Below are positions 1 to 7,211 of a stretch of 64,000 bases of DNA, piece after piece. A program made the position numbers and the translations under genes. The notes under the pieces were generated by a model. The model saw only the letters and a list, made by a program, of their open reading frames with translations. It ran no database searches and was not told where the DNA came from. Positions within the stretch are counted from its first letter, which is position 1. Each line of letters opens with the position of its first letter. Location: assembly GCF_000332455.1 (NCBI RefSeq), contig NZ_AOGY02000007.1, positions 62,001-126,000 on the forward strand, in the 5' to 3' direction. The DNA comes from Leptospira vanthielii serovar Holland str. Waz Holland = ATCC 700522 (GTDB lineage: Bacteria; Spirochaetota; Leptospiria; Leptospirales; Leptospiraceae).

Positions 1-169
1 CGGAGGCTTTGTCTCGAATGCGGTAGGATGCAGTGGGTGTTAAGATGGCACCTAGTTTGAGTCCATAATAACCATCAGGTTCGTCTTTTTTAGTTGTAAC
101 AACTTCTTCACCAAAGATTGGATAGGTGAAGAAGCAGAAAAGTATAATGAATCGGAAATTTATTTTCAC
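1..169 (-). CDS. Putative outer-membrane/exported protein, N-terminal part only
   Basis: Open reading frame running off the left edge of the window, read leftward. It begins with a GTG whose first bases overlap the TGA stop of the upstream FecR gene (GTGA overlap), so the two are probably translationally coupled. The first 20 residues form a signal peptide: a basic start, a hydrophobic core rich in Ile/Leu/Phe, and a likely cleavage site after Ile-Phe-Gly. The mature part starts Glu-Glu and contains a Gly-Leu-Lys-Leu-Gly-Ala stretch like the first strand of a beta-barrel. Family cannot be named from 56 residues. Export is well supported; the outer-membrane assignment is inference. Confidence 0.6.
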   Translation of the reverse strand, partial: MKINFRFIILFCFFTYPIFGEEVVTTKKDEPDGYYGLKLGAILTPTASYRIRDKAS

Positions 170-861
170 TTTTTACCGTAAGTTTCATCCGGAGTAAAAC
201 TTGTATCTTCCCAACCTACTGGTTTGTGGCAAGGAAGGCATCGAGATAACATCGGCATCTCTTTTCGTTTTTCTCTAAACTTGATGGTAGCACCTTCTTT
301 GGTGATTATATCTTTGTAATCATTTTTTTCTAAATCTGTGGCTCCCATTTTCAAAGCTCCACCACTTCCTTTAGCAAAATCGGAACCATTGATATTCACA
401 AGACCTTCACAAACGCAAGTGTAACCTTTTTTTTCCTTCTCTTCGAAGAACACACCAAAGGCTGTCCCGCGGACACCGGCAGTTGTCGTAGGAGTGGATA
501 CTTCAAAACTTCCTTTTTTAAAGTTACTGACTCGAAACCAGGCTGCACCTTTTTCCACATAGGCCTTTGCAACCTTTTTGTCAGAATTCCATTCTTTCAA
601 AGTAAAATCCGTGTTAGGTTGGATTCGGATTTCAGTTTCTTGGTAAAGAAAATCTACTTTGGATCCGTTTCCTGTTTTGATTCTGTCTCCAGGTTTTAGG
701 ATGTCGTTTACTTTGAGTGTCTTCCAGAGTTTGGAAGAATCGGAAACGGAGAGAAAACTCACCTTTCCGCGAGTAAAAGTTGCTACGGCAAATTCTTCCG
801 CAGAAAGGGAAACACTGATCAGGATTAAGGAAGAAAGGGTTAGAAGGATTCTGAGGCTCAT
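166..861 (-). CDS. FecR-domain protein with C-terminal CxxCH motif
   Basis: Exported protein of 231 residues with a FecR fold, a periplasmic domain often used in envelope sensing or scaffolding. I chose the ATG at 861, which has AGAGGG just upstream and starts directly at the signal peptide (residues 1-21, cleavage near Leu-Ser-Ala). An upstream ATG at 897 would add 12 hydrophobic residues. The FecR signature GVRGTAFGV lies at about residues 129-137. Near the C-terminus (about 208-212) is CLPCH, the pattern for covalent heme c attachment, with a second Cys pair in the core (CVC). A heme-binding motif is not part of the usual FecR domain, so this is either a heme-carrying variant or a chance metal/disulfide site. 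The gene is coupled to the exported protein downstream. Confidence 0.75.
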   Translation of the reverse strand: MSLRILLTLSSLILISVSLSAEEFAVATFTRGKVSFLSVSDSSKLWKTLKVNDILKPGDRIKTGNGSKVDFLYQETEIRIQPNTDFTLKEWNSDKKVAKAYVEKGAAWFRVSNFKKGSFEVSTPTTTAGVRGTAFGVFFEEKEKKGYTCVCEGLVNINGSDFAKGSGGALKMGATDLEKNDYKDIITKEGATIKFREKRKEMPMLSRCLPCHKPVGWEDTSFTPDETYGKK

Positions 862-927
862 AATCCCTCTAACAAACATAAGGAAAAAAATTATCAACCG
901 AATTTATAAATTCGGTTGTAGCTTAAA

Positions 928-1851
928 TTACCAAGGAATAGAAAATCCCATATCTTTTAATTTAGATTCCAATTCCTCACGTTCTCGACTTTTTTTAGCG
1001 GTTGATCCTTGCTCATCCAGTAACCCTAGTTCTATGGCTTTTTTCTTTGCCCCATCTTTTCCTGAGGTATTGAGTGCATGAATGATTTCGGTATCATATT
1101 TGGTTAAGTTTACGGCATTCAAACGGTAGTCGACAAATGCCTCCCAAGCATTGGGAACCCATTTTTGTACAATTTGTTCTCCGATGGTTTTTGCAAAAAG
1201 TCGTATTTCTAATTGTGCATGGTCATCCATTCGGAGTGCCAAAAAATGAAGTAAATTGTGAAGGTCGACTTTCCAATATGCTTCTGTATAGGTAGCCAGA
1301 GGTAAATCCTTCCTTGCTTGTTCCCTGGCCACACCCATCTCTAATCTTTCATTATAAATATCAGTAGCAAACTTTTGAAACTCTGTTTCTTTTTTTGTTA
1401 GGTGGTCACCTTTGGATAATTCTAAATATCCGTCACTGCCTTGTTTGTTTCCAACGGATTGGACTCGCCATTCGCCCGGGAGAGTGGTTTGAGCAGAATC
1501 AATGGCTACGGAGTAACGCGTAGAGTATTCGTTGACATTTGCCATACGGTGGCGAATCCACTGACGCCATGTGTCCATAGGAACGCGAACATGTAGCTTT
1601 AGTTCGCACATTTCGAAAGGAGTGCTATGACGGTGGCGCATTAAATAACGAATGAGGCCTCGGTCTTCATTTACCTTTTTTGTTCCTTTTCCGTACGAAA
1701 CGCGTGCAGCCTGAACGATCGATTCATCAGATCCCATGTAATCAACGAGTCTGACAAATCCATCGTCCAAAATCGGGAATGGTTTTCCCAGAATGGAGTC
1801 TAATTCGGGAACGGATACTCTTGAAATGGATTCGAAATCAGATTGTTGCAT
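928..1851 (-). CDS. thyX: FAD-dependent thymidylate synthase ThyX
   Basis: Makes dTMP from dUMP using methylenetetrahydrofolate and NADPH through an FAD cofactor, replacing ThyA. The family signature RHR-x7-S is present as RHRMANVNEYS at residues 100-110, followed by TRY (111-113), the FAD/dUMP-binding region. A second RHRHST at 72-77 and the C-terminal KxDLHNLLHFLxLR segment are also typical. At 307 residues it is somewhat longer than the ~220-260 of many ThyX proteins, with an N-terminal extension of about 30 residues and a basic C-terminal tail. It stands alone, with the alpha/beta hydrolase gene diverging on the other strand. Confidence 0.96.
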   Translation of the reverse strand: MQQSDFESISRVSVPELDSILGKPFPILDDGFVRLVDYMGSDESIVQAARVSYGKGTKKVNEDRGLIRYLMRHRHSTPFEMCELKLHVRVPMDTWRQWIRHRMANVNEYSTRYSVAIDSAQTTLPGEWRVQSVGNKQGSDGYLELSKGDHLTKKETEFQKFATDIYNERLEMGVAREQARKDLPLATYTEAYWKVDLHNLLHFLALRMDDHAQLEIRLFAKTIGEQIVQKWVPNAWEAFVDYRLNAVNLTKYDTEIIHALNTSGKDGAKKKAIELGLLDEQGSTAKKSREREELESKLKDMGFSIPW

Positions 1852-1943
1852 ATTAGCTTTATTTTTTAGTTCACAGGCATATGAAAAGTCGAAAATAGAG
1901 TTATGGCGTACCGTATCGCCATCATAAATAGAAAGGATGCTAA

Positions 1944-3821
1944 ATGGCTCTTGAAGAAAATTCGCTGGAAGATCGTTTGATCAAAATTTCCACCAGGGAC
2001 AGTAATAAAAGTCTCATGGTGAGTCCGGACAAAATCTATATTTTTCCGGTTCCAAAAACAACGTTTCAATTTTTGGAAAATATTTGGCAATCCTTCACAA
2101 ATAAAATGGTTTCTTTAGTTGACTTCAACGATGATCCCATTTTCAACTTTTCGATTTTTGAAGTTATCGACCAAGATGAAATGAAAATTGTGGCTACAGC
2201 CACTCACTTCAAATTAAAGGAAATTGCGGAACGCCGCCGAATTCCTGGCATTGAAGAATACATCAAAAAATCGCGCCCCATCCACTTGGGAGATCCTCGG
2301 AACGAGTCTGCTGGATTCATTCGTAAGTCCATCATTGATTTTAACAAAGGCCTAAGACCTGAAGTCATTTTTGTGAATTTGAAAGAAGAAGAAGTTCATC
2401 CTGAGAAAAAAGTTTTACTCTCAGAAACAATGAACCATGCGATTGGAATTCCTCTCTTTGTGAACGAAAACCCCATTGGAATTTTGTGGGGGATTACTAA
2501 AGATCCAATTCCGGAAGATAAAATTCGTCCACTCACTCTCCAACTTTATTCTTTGTTTGATGTGATTGAGTTCGTTGTCGCAAAAGAAATGGAATCGGGC
2601 AACGACCATTACATTGCCCAAAAAAATATCGAAAAGGCCGATACCGTTTCTAATTCTAGAAACTTATTTTATACTACAACCAAAGACCAAAAGGAACCGG
2701 TCACATCTATTATCTTCAAATCCCATCAGTATAACATTGAATATAGAATGGATGCATCTTTTATCATACCAACTACTGATGGTTATGCGGTTTCACTTAA
2801 AAGTTTTACTCCAGAGAAACTAAACAATACAGGTAAAAATCTTTTGCTGATCCCTGGTTTTTTCTGCCGGCGTTCTGTCATGGACAAACTGGCAAAAGAA
2901 CTCGCATTAAAATATGGATATCGCGTTTTCCTTATGGATATGCGTGGTAGGTCTAGACAAACCATGCCGAAACATGGTCGAAAAGAAGGCTGGACTGTTG
3001 ATAATTACATCCAAGACGATTTTCCGGAAATTTTGCGTTGGATTCGTTGGCACTATCCGAGTGAAAGGACCGTTGTACTCGGTCACAGTATGGGGGGAAT
3101 GATTCCTCGTTTTTATGTATCTTCGTATGAAAAAATCAAAGAACTAAAAGAAGAATTCAATTTACCGCAACCAGAAGAATACATTGCAGGAATTGTTTCG
3201 ATCACTTCGCCAAACTACATCAGCTTAAAATCCAACTTCATTGGTCTTGATACATTGAAACGAGGTTTCAGTTTGCTTCCCCATAAAATGATTTCCGATA
3301 TGATTTTGAGTATGGCTAGTTTTTCTATGCAAGCCACAATCCAAACCATTGACCTAAAGAAGTTCTTTAAATTGATTTTAAACCTTCATTCTAGTTTGCG
3401 AAGTTTTAGTTATAATATTGGAACCAAAGTTCTAACGATCAAAGACTTTGTGGGTTATAAAGAAATCACACCGCCAGAATGGTATTTTCTCATGGAAGAT
3501 GTGTTTTGCGAAGAATCGGTATCAGTGATTATGCAATTTTTCCAAAGCCAAATCTCCAATGAAAGGAGTTTCTGGTCAAACGATGGTCGCATCAATTATA
3601 CCGAAAACTTTCTAAATAATTTTAATATGCCCATTTATAGTGTGGTGGGAACGGTAGATAAAATTGTACCCGAAGAAAGTCTTACAGAACTGAAAGACCT
3701 CAAATCAGAAAACAAGGTGATCACTTATTATGAACAAGGCCACCTTGGAATTATCTTTCACGGAGAAACGGTTAGAAAAATTTGTAAAGGGATCGATGAG
3801 TGGATCCAAGGATTAAAATAG
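1944..3821 (+). CDS. Alpha/beta hydrolase with long N-terminal region
   Basis: Protein of 625 residues. The C-terminal half (from about residue 295) is an alpha/beta hydrolase: GHSMGG gives the nucleophile Ser382, GTVDK the likely acid Asp572, and the GHLG motif the likely base His600, so the triad looks complete. The oxyanion-side loop LLIPGFFCRR precedes it. The N-terminal ~270 residues have the feel of a GAF-like sensory domain but lack a motif I can name. No signal peptide, so probably cytoplasmic. Substrate unknown; acyl ester or lipid hydrolysis is possible. It is convergent with the SRPBCC gene at 3835, only 13 bases away. Confidence 0.8.
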   Translation: MALEENSLEDRLIKISTRDSNKSLMVSPDKIYIFPVPKTTFQFLENIWQSFTNKMVSLVDFNDDPIFNFSIFEVIDQDEMKIVATATHFKLKEIAERRRIPGIEEYIKKSRPIHLGDPRNESAGFIRKSIIDFNKGLRPEVIFVNLKEEEVHPEKKVLLSETMNHAIGIPLFVNENPIGILWGITKDPIPEDKIRPLTLQLYSLFDVIEFVVAKEMESGNDHYIAQKNIEKADTVSNSRNLFYTTTKDQKEPVTSIIFKSHQYNIEYRMDASFIIPTTDGYAVSLKSFTPEKLNNTGKNLLLIPGFFCRRSVMDKLAKELALKYGYRVFLMDMRGRSRQTMPKHGRKEGWTVDNYIQDDFPEILRWIRWHYPSERTVVLGHSMGGMIPRFYVSSYEKIKELKEEFNLPQPEEYIAGIVSITSPNYISLKSNFIGLDTLKRGFSLLPHKMISDMILSMASFSMQATIQTIDLKKFFKLILNLHSSLRSFSYNIGTKVLTIKDFVGYKEITPPEWYFLMEDVFCEESVSVIMQFFQSQISNERSFWSNDGRINYTENFLNNFNMPIYSVVGTVDKIVPEESLTELKDLKSENKVITYYEQGHLGIIFHGETVRKICKGIDEWIQGLK

Positions 3822-3834
3822 TTTCGCTATTCCC

Positions 3835-4356
3835 CTAACGCCCGCTAAACCGGTTGTGAATGAGTTCCATCTCTTTTTGGAGGGTGGCATCACGACCGGC
3901 AAGGAAATAGGCTCCTCTGACGGGAATGCTTGTGATCTCGGAATCTTCCGTGATAGTCACAACAGTTCCTGGAATCTTTGGTTCCAAACTGTACGTCCAA
4001 GACCCTCGCATTTTAAAACTCGCATCTGTTAGTTCAATTTTCCAACGTTTGTTGGGAATGGACTCGCGAAGTTCAAAGATCATATACCCGCCCATATCGG
4101 GTGTTTCTTCCCACTTCGTCGGTGTTCCATCCGGTTTGGTTTCTAAAACTTTGATAGATACCACTTCCTTTCGTCGATTGGGAAGGTCTTGGATATCGGT
4201 AATATAGTTCCAGATGTCTTCTGGTTCTGCCTTCAGCCATTCACTGGTTTCCGAGTGGAATTTGGGTTCTTGGAAGTAACCGACCGCTAAAAAAAGAACA
4301 ACGAGCCCAATCAGCAAAAAACTAGTTCCAAAGGAGAAGAGAAGAATCCGTTTCAT
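3835..4356 (-). CDS. SRPBCC (START-like) membrane-anchored protein
   Basis: Protein of 173 residues with one N-terminal hydrophobic segment (about residues 5-27) and then a helix-grip SRPBCC domain of the polyketide cyclase / lipid-transfer type. Indicators are the opening SEWLKAEPEDIWNYITD, the central MRGSWTYSLEP and the TVVTITEDSEI strand, in the usual order. This fold binds hydrophobic ligands; no specific substrate can be inferred. The anchor would place the domain outside the cytoplasm. Convergent with the hydrolase gene on the left and divergent from the NTF2-like gene on the right. Confidence 0.75.
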   Translation of the reverse strand: MKRILLFSFGTSFLLIGLVVLFLAVGYFQEPKFHSETSEWLKAEPEDIWNYITDIQDLPNRRKEVVSIKVLETKPDGTPTKWEETPDMGGYMIFELRESIPNKRWKIELTDASFKMRGSWTYSLEPKIPGTVVTITEDSEITSIPVRGAYFLAGRDATLQKEMELIHNRFSGR

Positions 4357-4407
4357 AACTTTTTTTCTTGCTAAGACCGGGATAAATCAATCATAATCTT
4401 TCCCACA

Positions 4408-4881
4408 ATGCATGCAAATGAAGAGTTGATTCAAAAGTTTTACACAGCCTTCCAAAACAAAGACGGACAAACCATGGTGGGTTGTTACCATCCAGATATT
4501 GAATTCCAAGATCCTGCTTTTGGTTCCCTCAAAGGAAAGGAAGCGGGGGCTATGTGGCTTATGTTAATCGAACGAAGCCAAAATCTAACCATTCGTTTTT
4601 CTAATATCAAAGCGGATGACTCGAGAGGTTCTGCTGATTGGGAAGCGGACTATAGTTTTAGTAAAACTGGTAGAACGGTCCAAAATAAAATCCAGGCGAA
4701 ATTTACCTTTAAGGAAGGAAAGATCCTCTCACATAAAGATCACTTTTCTATGTGGAAGTGGTTGGGAATGGCGATGGGCCCTGTTGGTTATCTACTCGGT
4801 TGGTGGCCGGCTCTCGGAAACAAAGTAAAGAAAGAAGCATTGACTGGATTACAACTATATATGAAACGAAAAAGAATGTAG
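4408..4881 (+). CDS. NTF2-like / SnoaL-like protein
   Basis: Protein of 157 residues whose first ~110 residues match the cone-shaped NTF2/SnoaL fold: an opening helix with FYTAFQNKDG, then YHPDIEFQDPAFG and a late KDHFSMWKW strand. Members are small ligand-binding proteins or isomerase-like enzymes, and function cannot be told from sequence alone. A hydrophobic patch around WLGMAMGPVGYLLGWW may contact a membrane or hydrophobic ligand. No signal peptide. The gene stands alone and is followed by a strong palindrome at 4891-4914. Confidence 0.72.
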   Translation: MHANEELIQKFYTAFQNKDGQTMVGCYHPDIEFQDPAFGSLKGKEAGAMWLMLIERSQNLTIRFSNIKADDSRGSADWEADYSFSKTGRTVQNKIQAKFTFKEGKILSHKDHFSMWKWLGMAMGPVGYLLGWWPALGNKVKKEALTGLQLYMKRKRM

Positions 4882-4890
4882 GTTTGTTTT

Positions 4891-4914
4891 TATAGGGAAG
4901 ATCTCTTCCCTATA
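4891..4914. terminator. Perfect stem-loop between convergent genes
   Basis: TATAGGGAAGA is followed after two bases by its exact reverse complement, giving an 11-bp arm pair with a minimal loop. It lies in the 69-base gap between the ends of the convergent NTF2-like and rhodanese genes. There is no clean T-tract on either side, so factor-independent termination is plausible but not certain. Confidence 0.5.
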
Positions 4915-4950
4915 AAATATTTCGAAACCTTCCTAATACAAAGGATTCAC

Positions 4951-5307
4951 TTACGGGTTCGGCATATTGGAGAGTCCACCCGCATTGATGACATCAGTGT
5001 AACCAACGGACTGTAAAAAAGATTTGGCACTTCCACTGCGACCACCGGAAGCACAATAGACTACGATGGAACGGTTTTTATCACCAAATGCATCCAGACG
5101 TTTGGAAACTTGGTCTACAGGGATATTTATGGCTCCAGGAAAATGCCCTGATTGAAATTCAGCGGTAGTTCGAACGTCCACCACGAGAGCCCCAGCATCA
5201 ATTTTCTCTTTCAGTTGGGACTGGTTTGCACCTAACGAAGTTTTCAATTTATAAACAATAAAGACAACACAAACGAGAACTAAAACGATTAGAACGATTC
5301 GATTCAA
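4951..5307 (-). CDS. Exported/membrane-anchored rhodanese-domain protein
   Basis: Single-domain rhodanese of 118 residues that would transfer sulfane sulfur via a persulfide on the active Cys of CASGGRS (about residues 85-91). An N-terminal hydrophobic segment (residues 4-19) with a short basic tail places the domain at the membrane or in the periplasm, as in PspE-type proteins. The VVDVRTTAEFQSGHFPGAINIP segment is the usual rhodanese N-terminal signature. Last gene of the leftward metG-cyclase-hisI unit, starting 2 bases after the hisI stop. Sulfur acceptor unknown. Confidence 0.88.
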   Translation of the reverse strand: MNRIVLIVLVLVCVVFIVYKLKTSLGANQSQLKEKIDAGALVVDVRTTAEFQSGHFPGAINIPVDQVSKRLDAFGDKNRSIVVYCASGGRSGSAKSFLQSVGYTDVINAGGLSNMPNP

Positions 5308-5309
5308 AA

Positions 5310-5912
5310 CTAAACTCCTACTTTATTAAGATAGACGAATGAAATGGAATCATTCGGCCCAAGCTCACGAAAAAAACAAGAATAATACCCCGTGTGGCAA
5401 GCAGCTCCAATTTGGCCTGCAACATATTGAATAAAAAATGGATTGGAATGTACATAGATCGCAGATAAATTCTGCAAGTGACCTGACTCTTCCCCCTTCA
5501 CCCACTTCCCATTCCGAGACCGACTATAGTAAGTACCAAGACCTGATTCCACTGCTGACAAAAGACTTTCTTTTTTCCCCCAAGCCAACATCAGATCCTT
5601 CCCAGATAAATCTTGGGCGAGAAACGGAGAAAGTGGCGGAATGGTTTCTAAAAAGGACTTCCAGTCTTCATCCGAAAATCTCAATTTCCCAGATTCCCAT
5701 AACAAGAGTTTGTTTTCCGAATTGAAACTAGGATCAATTTCTAATAAAGCATCTTCATCACAATCAACAAACAGTCGTTTATTGCTAAAATCAAAACCGT
5801 CCACAAAATCTTGTGCTAGTTTGGAACCAACAACGCGTAAATTGACTTCTTTCGAATCCATAGAAGGTTTGGAAATGATTGTAATTTCTTTTCCTGTCGG
5901 AAGTTGGATCAT
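5310..5912 (-). CDS. hisI: Phosphoribosyl-AMP cyclohydrolase-like protein with displaced metal motif
   Basis: Resembles HisI, which opens the adenine ring of phosphoribosyl-AMP in histidine synthesis. Family landmarks seen: DLMLAW (106-111), TYYSRSR (127-133), ESGHLQ (142-147) and the Zn site ACHTG-x2-SCF (171-180). The strand that normally carries DCDxDA between them reads HSNPFF (155-160), so three acidic metal ligands and one Zn cysteine are missing there. A DCDEDAL segment instead occurs near the N-terminus (50-56), in a ~75-residue extension before the usual HisI start. At 200 residues it is longer than a single-domain HisI (~110-140). Its start overlaps the cyclase stop by 4 bases. Either the motif has been moved and still completes the site, or this is a divergent, possibly non-catalytic homolog. 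Confidence 0.75.
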   Translation of the reverse strand: MIQLPTGKEITIISKPSMDSKEVNLRVVGSKLAQDFVDGFDFSNKRLFVDCDEDALLEIDPSFNSENKLLLWESGKLRFSDEDWKSFLETIPPLSPFLAQDLSGKDLMLAWGKKESLLSAVESGLGTYYSRSRNGKWVKGEESGHLQNLSAIYVHSNPFFIQYVAGQIGAACHTGYYSCFFRELGPNDSISFVYLNKVGV

Positions 5913-7207
5913 ACACTTGTCTCCACAGATAAAATTTCTGTAGTTTTAGTTTTTCCACGAAGGGATAAAGTCCCCATGGATTTAATTTTTAGATTTTGTC
6001 GAAATTCAAAAAAAATCTGATCATACAGTTCTTTTGATATAAGAAAGTTTTTCTTTAAATCCTTTCCCAAAGATTCCAGTCTACTCGCAGCATTGACTGT
6101 ATCTCCGATGACTGTGTATTCTAGTCGTTTCTCCACACCGACATTGCCGACAATCACTGGCCCATAATGAATTCCAATCCGAATGGAAATTGGTTTTTCT
6201 CCAATTTTTTCACGATTCTGGTTCCAGAGAGATAAGGCTTGTAACATGGCAACACCTGCCTTGGTCGCATTCGTTGCATCTTCTTTGGTAGGAAGGGGAG
6301 TTCCAAAAGTAACCATCATTCCATCACCGATAAACTTATCAAGTGTCCCCCCATGATTGAAGACCACATCTAACATAAAACTATGGTATTCAGAAAGTAA
6401 AGACATGGTCTTTTCGGGTCCCAGAGTTTCAGAAATGTTTGTAAAATTTGCTATATCACAGAATAATACTGCGACGGTTGATTCTTTTCCCCCTGGTTTA
6501 AAAAAATCATCCCCAGCTTGGCCCATTTGGTTAGCAACATTAGGCGAAAAGTACCTAGAAAGTTGAGTCATTTTTATTTCGTTAGTGACTGCAGTGAATA
6601 CAATTCGCCTAACACGGTATGTGAGGTAGGCTAAAAAAAATCCGAGAACCCCAATGATCCCCATAGACATTATGTAATTATTTACATGGGCTGCAGGACC
6701 AAGGAAAGCTTCTTTAAAACTCTCTGTGCTAACGAAACGAGGGTCTTGTTGCGCATAAACTAGAAGTCCTGCCTGGCTAATGACCACCCCCAATGCATAA
6801 ATCATCGGGTAAATGGGCTGGATGCTAAACGCATTCATTACCAAAGTTCCAGCAATGATAAAATGTAAGTATGTTTTGATTAAATAGGTTCTAGGAACTT
6901 GCGACTCTCCTCCCACAGCATTGTACCAAATGAATGGGAGGATAGTGATGATGAATAAATCAATCACAACACAAAACAATCCAACAAAAGAGACAAACTT
7001 CCCTTGTTTCAAAAACTTAGACAGAATATAAAGAACTACATTTAAAGCTAAGGAAATAGAAGTGATGGTTAATATTTCAAATAAAGTTTGAGCAACAAAG
7101 AAGGTGGCAATGGTGAGGAGCGAAAAGATTATAATTTTTCCATATAGGCTAAACTTAATCCCTTCAATCTCCTTTTCCCGTAAGATTTGTTCCGACTTTG
7201 TTGGCAT
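5909..7207 (-). CDS. Membrane class III adenylate cyclase
   Basis: Protein of 432 residues, expected to make cAMP from ATP. The N-terminal ~205 residues hold about six hydrophobic segments; the C-terminal ~190 form a class III cyclase domain. Catalytic residues appear complete: metal Asp251 (FCDIANFT) and Asp295 (GDGMMVTFG), adenine-selecting Lys291 and Asp369 (VIGDTVN), and transition-state Asn372 and Arg376 (VNAASRLE). The Lys/Asp pair favours adenylate over guanylate cyclase. The short linker between membrane and catalytic parts (about 205-240) is where a signal could be passed on. Lies 4 bases after metG and overlaps the hisI-like gene by 4 bases. Confidence 0.92.
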   Translation of the reverse strand: MPTKSEQILREKEIEGIKFSLYGKIIIFSLLTIATFFVAQTLFEILTITSISLALNVVLYILSKFLKQGKFVSFVGLFCVVIDLFIITILPFIWYNAVGGESQVPRTYLIKTYLHFIIAGTLVMNAFSIQPIYPMIYALGVVISQAGLLVYAQQDPRFVSTESFKEAFLGPAAHVNNYIMSMGIIGVLGFFLAYLTYRVRRIVFTAVTNEIKMTQLSRYFSPNVANQMGQAGDDFFKPGGKESTVAVLFCDIANFTNISETLGPEKTMSLLSEYHSFMLDVVFNHGGTLDKFIGDGMMVTFGTPLPTKEDATNATKAGVAMLQALSLWNQNREKIGEKPISIRIGIHYGPVIVGNVGVEKRLEYTVIGDTVNAASRLESLGKDLKKNFLISKELYDQIFFEFRQNLKIKSMGTLSLRGKTKTTEILSVETSV

Positions 7208-7211
7208 AAAT

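Noticed and set aside
659..1081. A plus-strand frame of 140 residues over the FecR/thyX junction
   Set aside because: Fully antisense to two well-supported genes, no ribosome site and no family-like sequence.
1866..2090. Minus-strand frame opposite the start of the alpha/beta hydrolase
   Set aside because: Shadow of the hydrolase gene with no independent support.
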